Assembly (NCBI GenBank): GCA_040360365.1
Contig: CP136412.1
DNA from: Arcanobacterium_A hippocoleae_A
Lineage (GTDB): Bacteria; Actinomycetota; Actinomycetes; Actinomycetales; Actinomycetaceae
Length of the DNA stretch: 64,000 nucleotides
Strand: one strand, 5' to 3'
A program made the translations under genes and the position numbers. The notes below the pieces were generated by a model, which saw only the letters and a list, made by a program, of their open reading frames with translations, was not told the DNA's origin and ran no database searches. Shown in pieces: positions 49,582 through 59,297 of the stretch (the stretch's first letter is position 1; every line of letters begins with the position of its first letter).

Positions 49582-50193
49582 TTGGCGGATACTGCCAATG
49601 CCGAAAGCAAAATCGCGACGGGTGAAACAGACGCATTAGCGCGTTTCGAATCTGAAGCACTTGTATACCTAGATCAACTTTATTCAGCAGCACTGCAGCT
49701 AACTCGAAAACCACAGGATGCTGAAGATTTAGTCCAAGATACATATTTGAAAGCTTTTGCCGCATTTCACCAGTACAAGCCCGGCACAAATATTAAAGCC
49801 TGGCTTTATCGGATTCTGCACAATACTTTTATTTCGAACTATCGCAAATCCCAGCGCCGCCCGCAAGAAGCCTCCGGAGCCGAAATTGAGGATTGGCAAG
49901 AATACAAAGCAGCTTCACATCATCCAATCGGTCTTGAATCGGCCGAGGTTCAAGCATTAGAGAATCTCCCAAATGAGGAGATTCGTCAAGCCTTTGCGAA
50001 GCTGCCTGAAGATCGCCGGCAAGTTGTGCATTTAGCAGATATTGAGGGATTTTCTTATCAAGAGATTGCCGAAATTATGGGAACACCGATTGGCACCGTG
50101 ATGTCGCGGTTAAACCGCGGGCGGAAACAATTACGTGAAATTTTGCGTGATTACGCTGCCGAACTTGGATACGGATTGGAAGTAGCAAAGTGA
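49582..50193 (+). CDS. ECF sigma factor of the SigR/SigH (thiol-stress) group
   Basis: An RNA polymerase sigma-70 group IV factor, about 203 residues. Region 2 shows YSAALQLTRKPQDAEDLVQD and TYLKAFAAFHQYKPGTNIKA, and region 4 has FSYQEIAEIMGTPIGTVMSR. The region 2 signature and a zinc anti-sigma gene starting inside its stop codon (GTGA overlap) match the SigR/RsrA and SigH/RshA pairs that control thioredoxin and disulfide-stress genes. The start is uncertain: TTG 49582 is the first usable codon, but the frame is open from 49534 and a homopolymer error upstream could hide an ATG start. Confidence 0.92.
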   Translation: MADTANAESKIATGETDALARFESEALVYLDQLYSAALQLTRKPQDAEDLVQDTYLKAFAAFHQYKPGTNIKAWLYRILHNTFISNYRKSQRRPQEASGAEIEDWQEYKAASHHPIGLESAEVQALENLPNEEIRQAFAKLPEDRRQVVHLADIEGFSYQEIAEIMGTPIGTVMSRLNRGRKQLREILRDYAAELGYGLEVAK

Positions 50194-50558
50194 ATTATGA
50201 ATCAGAGGAGCTATTGCAGCGCTTGATTGAAGAATATTTTAGCGACGGTTCCAGATCTAATTTTGACCGGAGAAAGCCGGAAAATCGGAAAAATCAGGAA
50301 AACTGGGAAAATTGGAAAACCGATGATTGTAACTGTGCGGAGCTCCATGCAAACTTTTTCGAATTCATCGATCGCGAGCTGCCGTCCGCAGCATTAAATC
50401 GGCTGTTGCATCACGTAGCTAATTGCCCGGACTGTATTAAATGTTTAAGCGAAGAACAACGCATCCGCGAACTGATTCGAAAATCCGTGTCAGATCATGC
50501 ACCGGTATCTTTACGAATCCGAATCACGCAGCAAATCACTCGTTTCAAGCAAGACTAA
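50190..50558 (+). CDS. Zinc anti-sigma factor, RsrA-like
   Basis: 122 residues from GTG 50190, overlapping the sigma stop. The ZAS motif HxxxCxxC is HVANCPDC (His75, Cys79, Cys82), with upstream Cys47/Cys49 in DDCNCAELHANFFEFID, the arrangement in RsrA where disulfide formation releases zinc and the sigma factor. The N-terminal 45 residues are unlike RsrA: a polar Glu/Asn/Lys/Trp-rich stretch (RKNQENWENWKTDD). CIKC adds a further cysteine (Cys85). Role inferred from operon and motif. Confidence 0.9.
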   Translation: MNYESEELLQRLIEEYFSDGSRSNFDRRKPENRKNQENWENWKTDDCNCAELHANFFEFIDRELPSAALNRLLHHVANCPDCIKCLSEEQRIRELIRKSVSDHAPVSLRIRITQQITRFKQD

Positions 50559-50746
50559 ATCCTGCTTTTACGCTGCAGCCCGCGCAGGAGAAATCAGACT
50601 AATCAAATTGAGATTTAGTGTGAACTTTGTACGGATTTAGTGTTACAAAGCTGCGAACTGCGCTGCTTTTTGATTAAATGGGTAGGCAGTGCAAATTTTC
50701 CGCACACAAATTCTTGTGTGTTTATCGCAGCACGAAGGAGATTGAT

Positions 50747-50821
50747 ATGTCGAAGCGAGCAAACAAGCGCCGCACCCGCAAAAAGGGCGGAGCAAACCAC
50801 GGCAAGCGTCCAAACGCATAA
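50747..50821 (+). CDS. Ribosomal protein bL37 (24 residues)
   Basis: A 24-residue, very basic protein starting MSKRANKRRTRKKGG and ending ANHGKRPNA, preceded by GAAGGAG 6 bases before ATG 50747. The ANHGKRPNA ending is highly conserved in the small actinobacterial large-subunit protein bL37 described in mycobacterial ribosome structures. It lies just after the SigR/RsrA pair, its usual location. A T-tailed hairpin follows 57 bases later. Confidence 0.9.
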   Translation: MSKRANKRRTRKKGGANHGKRPNA

Positions 50822-50877
50822 GCCATCTGAAAACTACGGCGCATATTGCGCGGAACTATCAGGTTCCCGCATCTGCA

Positions 50878-50919
50878 GGAGCGGATTTCGAAACTTTTGT
50901 TTCAAAGTTCGCTCCTTTT
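50878..50919 (+). terminator. Terminator of the bL37 transcript
   Basis: GGAGCGGATTTCGAAAC (50878-50894) pairs with GTTTCAAAGTTCGCTCC (50899-50915), with a TTTT loop and three mismatches, and is followed by TTTTG. Position and T run suit a Rho-independent terminator. Confidence 0.75.
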
Positions 50920-50935
50920 GCTGCCAGATATGTAC

Positions 50936-50952
50936 CTTGCCGCCAGTTACGT
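50936..50952 (-). repeat. Isolated copy of the ACGTAACTGGCGGCAAG element
   Basis: CTTGCCGCCAGTTACGT is the exact reverse complement of the 17-mer at 24040-24056 in the sua5-prmC array. It is in a 372-base gene-free convergent gap (50822-51193) whose remaining sequence, apart from the terminator, I could not assign. Confidence 0.85.
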
Positions 50953-51193
50953 CAGCTGATACCAATAACGCAAACAAAATGTGCAGCGCCTTTTTAACCG
51001 GGTCGATTTTGGCCGGTTCCAAGCGTTGTTTTTGCACAGCAGTCAGGCTTGATTTATGCAAAAACACCGCTTTCCACCCAAACAAACACCAGCTTCATCG
51101 CAGCAACACAAAAATACGAAACGCCGTCGATACATTTGCGGAAAGCGATATGCCGGCGCATCTGCGTTAATTCCAGAGCAGATTTTCTGACTT

Positions 51194-51658
51194 TCAATTC
51201 GTAAGCTCTTGATACAAAGCTTTGCGTTCAATCGCGTCGTACCAAAGCAATTCGATATCTTCAGTTGCAATGAAAGCGTTTTCGTCACCGGCGACAGCGC
51301 TTTGCACCAATATTTCTTTCCCCGGTTCATCTACTAAAAATGATTCGAACTTTGTAATCGGAATTGGTTCCGCTAAGTAAATTGCTGATTCCAAAACTTC
51401 GTCATCAGCTTCCGGCAAAGTGAGCAGCGAGTTCGCCACTTCCGCCACTGCAACGATTCTCCGAAAGCTGCAAGTATCCTCAAGACTCATCATCCGCAAT
51501 GAATCATCCGCAGCAGCGAGTGTCGCCACATATTCAAGACCTTCCGCATCTTCGTCTGGAACTGCTTTGCATAAATTGGAAGTCACCCCATGCACCAAAC
51601 GCGATGAAATATCAATACCACTTAAATCCGCAAGTTTGAACGGAACAAATATACGCAT
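51194..51658 (-). CDS. DUF6912-family protein
   Basis: 154 residues, no signal peptide or membrane helix, acidic. Starts MRIFVPFKLADLSG and ends DIELLWYDAIERKALYQE, matching a small actinobacterial family of unknown function (DUF6912) known by the R(I/V)FVP start and ELLWYD end. Members commonly lie near the sigR region or secA. The family is uncharacterised and I see no catalytic motif. Intact frame. Confidence 0.75.
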   Translation of the reverse strand: MRIFVPFKLADLSGIDISSRLVHGVTSNLCKAVPDEDAEGLEYVATLAAADDSLRMMSLEDTCSFRRIVAVAEVANSLLTLPEADDEVLESAIYLAEPIPITKFESFLVDEPGKEILVQSAVAGDENAFIATEDIELLWYDAIERKALYQELTN

Positions 51659-51661
51659 AAT

Positions 51662-52042
51662 CTGATTCTACGCGAGCAAATCTCCATTGGTAATAAGTAA
51701 CAATATTGTGACGTTATTCCTCACTTCTACTGCCGCAAATAGTGCGATGCGAATTGATAAACACAATATTCCAAGGTCAGAGCAAAATCACAGAAAAAAC
51801 CGAAAACACCGCATAATTACTCACAATGATGTAATTTTTCAGCGCGTCAACAGCTGGTTTTACCCCGTATTCACAACTCAAAATTAAACCATAGACTTCT
51901 CTAATTAACACTTAAGCAACCGCAAATATCCGCTTGCTTTATCAGCTGCACACGACCGCACATTTTGTATTCACGCATATTGCGCAGGTAAAGGCACCCG
52001 CACAATATGCACTAAAACACATCTTTTTTGTAAAGGCCAAAA
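51662..52042. other. Gap before the Rv3235-like gene, no gene seen
   Basis: 381 A/T-rich bases between divergent genes. Promoters for both directions are expected, but no convincing hexamer pairs, binding-site repeats or RNA folds were found. Confidence 0.4.
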
Positions 52043-52734
52043 ATGACACAAGCACCGATTAACACACAGTCCTTAAACTCCGATAATAGCGAATCCGCGC
52101 TGCCCGCTAAGCTGCCGTTAACAAAGAACTTACAAAACGATGAAGAAACAGCAAAGCTGCAGGAATTTGGCACTGTCCAGTATCTTCGCAGACCTCCGCG
52201 CAGCATAAAATCACGCTATCTCTCAGAACAGAACCGGCAGGAAAAGCCGGAACATATGCTTTTACAAAAGAGCACGAACTTTTCCAAAACGAGATAACAA
52301 TAAATGAATTTGACCGTACGAGTTTTCACTACAATCGAGATCACAATTGGAAATACAGCCAAATTGTCGATTCGAAAACTGCTTCGGAACAAATTATTGG
52401 AATACTTCCGCCTGCCGAGAATTTTATTCACGTTATTATGGTGCATATTATTGATGTGCTTAACGGACAAAGACCAGCAAAACACTTGCAGACTTGGATG
52501 ACACCGCAAGCTTATCAAGCCTTAATTCGCCGTACCCGCCTAGGAATGGCGATTCACGGCGGAGCTGCAAAATGCGCTGCACCGCGAATTAGGAAAATCC
52601 GCGTCTTCCACCCAACTCCCAATATTGCGGAAGCCGGAGTGGTTTTATTCGACGGACGCCGTATCCGCGGTGCAGCAATCCGGCTTGAAACTCGGAAAAA
52701 CCGGTGGCACATTGCCGAGATTGAAGTGATATAG
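52043..52734 (+). CDS. Rv3235-family protein, one frame break
   Basis: Actinobacterial protein of unknown function. N-terminal half polar and low in complexity; C-terminal half shows the family pattern VLNGQRPAKHLQTWMTPQAY, RIRKIRVFHPTPNIAEAGVV and RIRGAAIRLETRKNRWHIAE. The frame breaks near 52290: one A in CCAAAACG restores NFSKNEITINEFDRTSFHYN. Repaired length is about 230 residues. Homologues usually lie close to secA and rsgA, consistent with this region. No function should be inferred. Confidence 0.75.
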
Positions 52735-52902
52735 AAAGTTACCAAACTGCAGCCATAAATTATCCGTGTTTACTACTCCAGTCTGAATGAATCCCATTAG
52801 GCGGGTGCTAGCCTAATAAGGAAAAAGAGCTAAGCAGCAAAGCTGAGCAGCGAATATTTCGCACGCATCTCGGCTTCAGATAAGAGTCGCAGAGGGTAGA
52901 TT

Positions 52903-55094
52903 ATGGGATGGAATCAGCAGTTCATACAGATAATCACCAGGATTCTGGCTAATAAAGATTTACTTTCACAATCTGCAAAAAAGCTTTCGGAGCGACGGAA
53001 AAATCTTTATCCGCAAGAAAACAGCATTGAAGTATCGAAGATTATTGCACCGATTCCTGCAGCACATTCCGGAAACCATTTCACTGCGTCTGCATTCAAA
53101 AATATCGCTGCTTGGAGTTATTTACTGCCAAAATAGCTCCAAGCCTGCATAAAACTGAAAACACAGTACCCGATTCCGCAGACACAAAAACACTCACGAC
53201 TCCTCCGCGAATTCTCGGGCTAGACGGGTTGCGCGCAATCGCAATGATTTTCGTGGTGTTTTACCATGTTTTTCCGCAAAAAGTTTCCGCCGGCTTCATC
53301 GGAGTTGATGTTTTCTTTGTCATCTCCGGATTTCTGATAACCGCCTTGCTTTTGCGGGAGAAATGCGTGAAAGGCAAGGTAGATATTTTCCCTTTCTGGA
53401 TGCGGCGAATCAGACGAATTATGCCGGTTGTAATCCTGACAACTCTTACCGCGGGCGCACTTGCCGTCCTCATATCCATATTCGGTCCGCTTTCAAGCAA
53501 AGATGCGACGACGGGCTTACGCTGGCAGATTTTCGGAGCTTTGACTGGGACCTATAACTGGTTCGAAATTGCTCACAGCTCCTCATATTTTGACTCTGCA
53601 AATCCCCTGCTGCTCACTAACCTGTGGTCGCTTGCCGTCGAACTGCAGTTTTACATCATCTGGCCGCTAGTACTCATGCTGCTGACCCGAATTACTGCAA
53701 GCACGAAAATACATCTCACATTCACGCTTGCTGCAGCTGCCTCCGCCGCAATCTGGCATCAGATTTTATTAGTACAAGATTCTGCAAACGCCACCCGCGC
53801 TTATGTCGGTACCGACGCACACATATTTGGAATGATGATCGGAGCTTCACTTGCACTGGCAATTCCAAATATTATGACACATCCGCAAAAACCTGCCGCA
53901 CGCTATTGGGGCTGGATTTCATTTTCGGCACTGATTTCCCTCACAATATTAGCGATTCTCGCTCAAGATTCAGCATGGTTTTATCCGTGGGGGATGGTAC
54001 TTGCAGCTATTTTCTCTGCCCTGACCATCCGCGGTATCCTGCCCGATAATCAGCATGGTCCGGGCGCACTGCTCGGTAAAACTTTAGAAACTAAACCATG
54101 CAAATGGCTTGGTGTGCGTTCATACGGCATTTACCTCTGGCACTGGCCGCTGTGGGTAATCGGATACTATATTTTCGAGATAGACCGGACATTTCTTGCA
54201 CTTGTGGTTATTTTATTTTCGGTATTCTTCGCCCATCTCTCCTATAAATACGTTGAAGAACCGATTCGCCGCGGTACTTTCACCCCTTGGATGAAAAATA
54301 TTTTCGGCAAACGAACTAAGGTTACTGCTGCTGTTTCCGCTTTCTCTTTCGCTGCAGCTGCTCTCACCGCATACGGCATATTTACCTCAAGCGATCTCAC
54401 AAGCGCGCAGCAGATAGTCACTGCCGGAGAAAAAATTTGCAGGCGCAAACACAGCCGCAAGCACCAAAGGAAAACGAAACAGATCAAAACAAAACAGATC
54501 AGAGCCGAACCTCTCCGGAAGCAGAATCCAAGAAAACACAAGAACATCCTGAACCGGAAAAATCTGAATCAGCAGCACCGCCAATCGGCGAGCTTGGAGT
54601 TATCCCGCAAGTAAACGGGACAGACGTGACAATAATTGGCGACTCAATCGCCCTCGCAGCTTCACACGAAATTCTTACACAGCTGCCGGGAACAATCATT
54701 GACGCCGCAGTCTCCCGCGCTGCAGCTTCCGCGCCCGCAATCACCCAAAAATGAAAGCAAACGGCACGCTGCGCAAATACGTTGTTATCGCGCTCGCCAC
54801 AAATGGAGTGATTAAACCCGAGACTATTACCGAGTTGTTTAATATTGCCGGATCTGATCGGAAGTTTGTATTCGTCACCGGATATGCTCCAAGATACGCA
54901 ACCTGGGTTCCGCAAGCCAATGCTGTAATTCACGATCTCGCAAAAAGAATCCCGACCAGGTTGCCGTCGCAGATTGGGCAGAAATTGCCCCGAATCATCG
55001 TTCTGAACTTGCAGGAGATCAAATCCATCCCGGGAAAGCCGCCGCGCAATACTACGCAAATGAAATTGTCCGCGCCCTAAATTCACTAGTTTGA
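52903..55094 (+). CDS. OatA-like acyltransferase with SGNH domain, four frame breaks
   Basis: Membrane O-acyltransferase, probably acetylating peptidoglycan or another wall glycan. After an N-terminal extension of about 95 residues comes an acyltransferase-3 domain (GLDGLRAIAMIFVVFYHVFP with catalytic His; WMRRIRRIMP; LWSLAVELQFYIIWPL; SYGIYLWHWPLWV; about ten helices), a charged linker and an SGNH esterase domain (TDVTIIGDSIALAASHEIL with GDS serine; ATNGVIK; ending LAGDQIHPGKAAAQYYANEI with DxxH). Breaks, each fixed by one A, are near 53133, 54430, 54745 and 54942. The ATG 52903 start has GAGGGTAG; a TTG at 53112 would drop the extension. Repaired length is about 731 residues. Confidence 0.9.
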
Positions 55095-55315
55095 AAGATA
55101 ATTCGAATCCAATGCGTATTTCTGAACATGATTTTGCACTAAACTTGATGCGAAAGAGGGATATACTCATTCCGCAGCTTCACAAATTACTTGCCTAACT
55201 GTTTTATAATCTTGTAATGATGCACGCAAATTGATGCCTTAGATATTTTGAACCAATCTCGATACTTTCTCGACAAATACCGATTTTACTCAAATCAGAA
55301 ATGGACACTTGAGCA

Positions 55316-56548
55316 ATGAATGAAATTTCGGAAACGAGCCGTAACAAGCCGCAACACAAACTTGCTGCTGTGCATCAACGGAAGAAATCTAAAATGCGCA
55401 CATTTTGGCAGATACTGTTGGCTGTATTTCTCTCGTTATTCCTGTTCTTCGGCTCTGCTTTGGCCACAGCTTACGTGAAGCTGCAGAGTAATATCAAACA
55501 GCACGATATTAGCAATTACTTCACCACAAAACGCCCGGAACCAGTAGTTCCGCTAGATCAAAAAGCTGGACAGCCGCTGAATATCCTGGTGCTTGGTTCA
55601 GATACCCGCGACGGACTCGCCGGATACGAGAATTCAGGTATTGGCGGGATGCGTTCAGATACAACAATGCTTGTGCACATCGCAGCAGATCGGAAGCGCG
55701 CCGAAATTATCTCCATCCCGCGTGACACTTTAGTCGATATCCCCTCCTGCGCACTTCCAAATGGGAAAAAGACACGAGCACAAAATAACGCGATGTTTAA
55801 CTCCGCTTTTATGCTTGGCGGGAGTACCGGCGATGTTTCTGCTGCTGCCGCTTGCACTTTGCAAACTGTAGAGCAGCTTACCGGAGTACTTATCGACGGT
55901 TTTGTGGTAGTGAATTTCAATTCTTTCCGTGATGTTGTAAATGCAATCGGCGGCGTGGAGATGTGCTTTAACCGCGAGATTAGCGACTATGATGCAGCGC
56001 TGCTGCTTCCGGCTGGATGCCATAACCTTAACGGAGACCAGGCGCTTGGATTTGCCCGTGCCCGTCATTCTATCGGCGACGGGTCAGATTTGTCGCGTAT
56101 TGGCCGTCAGCAAGAGCTTGTAGGGAAAATTGCGCAGAAGATCTTTAGCATGAATATATTTACCAATCTTCCGAAGCTATACCAGCTGACGGCAAGCGTA
56201 ACCAGGAATCTCGACACTTCTGCAGGTATCGGCAATATTGACTGGCTTGCCGGACTCATGTATTCAATGCGTTCAATGAGCACAAACGAGATACAGTTTA
56301 TTACTATGCCGAATGCTCCAGATAAGAAAGATCGGAACCGCGTCCGGCCAACCGCGCAAGCTGCGCAGATTTGGGAAGCATTACGCACAGATACTCCGAT
56401 TCCGGAATCTGCAATCCCGTTAAAGAATCCGAACGACGAGAAAGTAACAGTAGATTCAGCCAAACCGGAAAATTCAACACAATCAGGCAGCGGGAATCCC
56501 GCCGTCGAGAACTCAGGAACTCAGAACCGTAAATCTGGAACGAACTGA
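55316..56548 (+). CDS. LytR-CpsA-Psr family wall ligase
   Basis: Transfers glycopolymers (such as wall teichoic-acid-like or arabinogalactan chains) from lipid carriers to peptidoglycan. 410 residues, intact. Short cytoplasmic tail, a membrane helix (about 29-52), then the LCP domain with NILVLGSDTRDG, MRSDTTMLVHI, IISIPRDTLVDIP, NAMFNSAFMLGG and GFARARHSIGDGSDLSRIGR. A Ser/Gly/Asn-rich C-terminal tail of about 40 residues. The gap to the acyltransferase upstream is 221 bases, and a second LCP gene follows by 14 bases. Confidence 0.94.
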   Translation: MNEISETSRNKPQHKLAAVHQRKKSKMRTFWQILLAVFLSLFLFFGSALATAYVKLQSNIKQHDISNYFTTKRPEPVVPLDQKAGQPLNILVLGSDTRDGLAGYENSGIGGMRSDTTMLVHIAADRKRAEIISIPRDTLVDIPSCALPNGKKTRAQNNAMFNSAFMLGGSTGDVSAAAACTLQTVEQLTGVLIDGFVVVNFNSFRDVVNAIGGVEMCFNREISDYDAALLLPAGCHNLNGDQALGFARARHSIGDGSDLSRIGRQQELVGKIAQKIFSMNIFTNLPKLYQLTASVTRNLDTSAGIGNIDWLAGLMYSMRSMSTNEIQFITMPNAPDKKDRNRVRPTAQAAQIWEALRTDTPIPESAIPLKNPNDEKVTVDSAKPENSTQSGSGNPAVENSGTQNRKSGTN

Positions 56549-56562
56549 AAGCAGCTCAGAAA

Positions 56563-57863
56563 ATGCCAATGGACCATCAGAAATTGCCGCCATCTTTTCA
56601 ACCTCGGCGTATTGTGAAACGGCCAAGTGCGCGGGGTGCGAAACGTGTCGGCAATGGGGCTTTACCAATTTTACACAGAGATAAAGATTCCCTCCGGAGT
56701 CCATTGCCGCGGCAAACAGGTGCGCCGCGTTCGGCGCAAGCTGATTACGAGAATAATTTCCCGCCGTCGTTCTATCCGCGTTCATCGCCGGCGCGTTCGA
56801 TACCGGCTGCACAAAATATGCCGCATATTTCAACCCAAAATGAGGCACCGCGTTTAACCGATCCGGCTAAACAGCCGCTGCAAACCGGGATGAAATCCCG
56901 CAAACCGTTTACTGTAAAACGTTTTTTGCTGTTAGCACTAACATTAATTGTTGTTTGCGTTATTGCCGTTGGCTCTTGGGGATTTTATCTGTATCAGCAT
57001 GGAGCAAATCAAATGCGCACTCTCGAAGCACTCTCAGGAGCTGCGAATACTCCGGGCACAACTTATCTGATTGCCGGTTCTGATCAGCGGCACGGCACGG
57101 CGGCAGAAGATATTCCGGGGCAGCGCTCCGATACGATTATGCTTTTACATATTCCAGACACCGGCACTCCGGCATTAATCTCAATTCCGCGCGATACCTA
57201 TGCGGAAATTCCCGGGCACGGCGGAAATAAGATTAATGCGGCATTTTCAATCGGCGGCGCGAAATTACTGGTACAAACGGTTGAGCTGCTTTCCGGATTA
57301 ACAATCGATCACTATATTGAGATTGGTATGGATGGCGTAGTACAGCTCACAGACGCCGTTGGCGGAATTAACCTGTGTTTCGATCGCGATGTTGAAGATC
57401 CGTATTCAGAATTGAAATGGACTGCCGGATGCCATGATGCCGACGGGCATACCGCTCTGGCGTTTTCGCGGATGCGGTACCAAGATCCGGAAGGAGATAT
57501 CGGCAGAGCGAAAAGACAGCGCCAGGTAGTATCGAAAATTCTGGAAAAAGCCGTCTCAAAAGAAACAATTTTTAACCCGTTTCGGCAAAAGCATCTGGTT
57601 GAAGCAGGCGCGAGTATCCTGACTGTAGATCAAACAGATTCTCTCTGGGATGTGGGGATGGCTGCACTTTCGTTAAAAAAGGCGACAAGTTCCGGCGGAG
57701 TTACCGGTACTCCCCAATTAGCAGTTTAAATTACCGCACAGCAAAATTAGCCGGATCTGCAGTCCAGCTTGATCCGAAACGGATTGACATGTTTTGGAAT
57801 GATTTACGTCAAGGCACTCTCAGCCCTGAAAAATATGAAACTATCCATGCAAGCAACAGCTAA
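56563..57863 (+). CDS. Second LytR-CpsA-Psr family ligase, one frame break
   Basis: Paralogue of the preceding gene with a Pro/Arg/Ser-rich cytoplasmic region of about 115 residues, a membrane helix (about 120-143) and an LCP domain: TYLIAGSDQRHG, QRSDTIMLLHIPD, LISIPRDTYAEIPGHGGNKI and FSRMRYQDPEGDIGRAKRQR. The frame breaks at the C run near 57713-57716: one C restores GTPPISSLNYRTAKLAGSAV to a stop at 57861-57863, about 433 residues. Tandem LCP genes beside an O-acyltransferase suggest a cell-wall modification locus. Confidence 0.93.
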
Positions 57864-57876
57864 AGCAAAGTTATTG

Positions 57877-59199
57877 CTACCGACGATGGCGCCTTGCACC
57901 AACAGTGTACACGGCGCCGTGCGGCATTAACCGCGACGGATCGAGTGAAGCCGGCATTGACCGCATTGTCAGAGTGAATTCAGCAGATTCACGGCTCGTC
58001 AGCTCTAGACGTCCGCCAATATTTTCTGCGAGTTCTTTCGCCACAGCTAAACCAATTCCGGTCGATCCGCCAGCGGATACCCCGCGCATGAAAATTATCG
58101 GCGCCAGTTCTTCTGAGATTCCTCCGCCTTGGTCTTTTACTTTAATCACAATCATTGAAGCTGATTTCAGTGCACGGACAGTCGTCTTTCCAGCACCGTA
58201 TTTCAACGAGTTCTCAATTAATGTTGCAAGAATCTGTGCAAGCGATCCGGGAGTTGCGAGCACTATCGCATCTGTTTCAATTGCAAACTTCAGTTCTCTG
58301 CCGGCATGTTCGAAAATCCGCTCCCATTCATCTTTCTGCTGATGGAATATGTCGTCAATTGAAAGTGCCTCCATGTTTCCATGTGCAGCCTTTTTGGTTG
58401 AAGCCATCAGCTCATTTATTACTCCGCCAAGACGTTCAATCTGTTCAAGTGCAATATCAGTTTCGCTAATGATTTTGGGATCGTCGGTGAGATATTGAAT
58501 CTCTTCAATTCGCATACTTAATGCGGTGAGCGGTGTTCGTAGTTGATGCGCCGCTGCAGCCGCAAATTGCCGTTCTGCTGCGATTCTGCCAGCCACCCGG
58601 TCTGCTGTCCGTTCCAGCTCCTGATTTACTAAATCGATTTCTTCGATTCCCGATGGGTGAATCTGCGGGCGGACTTGCGCAGCACCGAGTTGTTCCGCAG
58701 AAGCAGCAAGGTAAATTAGCGGTGCGGAAATTTTTCGCGACTGCCGCAGCGCGATCAGCACGCCGATGGTAAATGCTCCGATTATCAGTGAAATCGCAAA
58801 AAGTAAGAAAACGGCAATCTTTTTCCCGACCGGCCGCGAATCCATAACCACGGTAATACGGCCGCCATTTTGTGTCTGCCCGACTGCTCTGATTGCATAA
58901 TCACTGTTTTGCGGCTGCTCACCAACTGTAAAACTTCCTTTACCGGGAGCATAGTATTCCAGGTAAAGCGGTTCCGATTCGCTCAAGAACCGATAATGTT
59001 CCAGCAGCCGCGCAGTGACCGGCTGTTCTAGTTCAAGCCGGCGGTCAATTACGGTGACGATTGCGGCGCTGCGTGCGGTAACACGCTGCTGAGCACTGCC
59101 GTGAATATTTAAGATTCCAAAAATTATTGCCGGGATTCCAAGAAAAAGCACCGAAACAGCAACCGAAATTGAAACCATTTGAATTGCTCTCCGCCGCAT
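57877..59199 (-). CDS. Sensor histidine kinase
   Basis: 440 residues, intact. Two membrane helices (about 8-30 and 127-151) enclose a sensor region of about 95 residues. A HAMP-like linker leads to the phosphoacceptor H218 in AAAAHQLRTPLTALSM and an ATPase domain with N box LATLIENSLKYGAG, G1 VKDQGGGISEELAP and G2 GGSTGIGLAVAKEL. Pairs with the response regulator gene just upstream on the same strand. Signal unknown; proximity to wall genes suggests an envelope cue. Confidence 0.93.
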   Translation of the reverse strand: MRRRAIQMVSISVAVSVLFLGIPAIIFGILNIHGSAQQRVTARSAAIVTVIDRRLELEQPVTARLLEHYRFLSESEPLYLEYYAPGKGSFTVGEQPQNSDYAIRAVGQTQNGGRITVVMDSRPVGKKIAVFLLFAISLIIGAFTIGVLIALRQSRKISAPLIYLAASAEQLGAAQVRPQIHPSGIEEIDLVNQELERTADRVAGRIAAERQFAAAAAHQLRTPLTALSMRIEEIQYLTDDPKIISETDIALEQIERLGGVINELMASTKKAAHGNMEALSIDDIFHQQKDEWERIFEHAGRELKFAIETDAIVLATPGSLAQILATLIENSLKYGAGKTTVRALKSASMIVIKVKDQGGGISEELAPIIFMRGVSAGGSTGIGLAVAKELAENIGGRLELTSRESAEFTLTMRSMPASLDPSRLMPHGAVYTVGARRHRR

Positions 59200-59250
59200 T
59201 TTTAAACCTCATATATCTTAGATTGCTGAAATCAGACTTATAAAACGGAC

Positions 59251-59281
59251 GAAAGCCAGCTCGGCAAGCGAACTGGCTTTC
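59251..59281 (-). terminator. Hairpin between response regulator and kinase genes
   Basis: GAAAGCCAG (59251-59259) pairs with CTGGCTTTC (59273-59281). On the transcribed strand GTCCGTTTTA follows, a weak T run. It could partly terminate transcription so that regulator is made in excess over kinase. Confidence 0.5.
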
Positions 59282-59297
59282 TGGAAACGGCTTGCGC

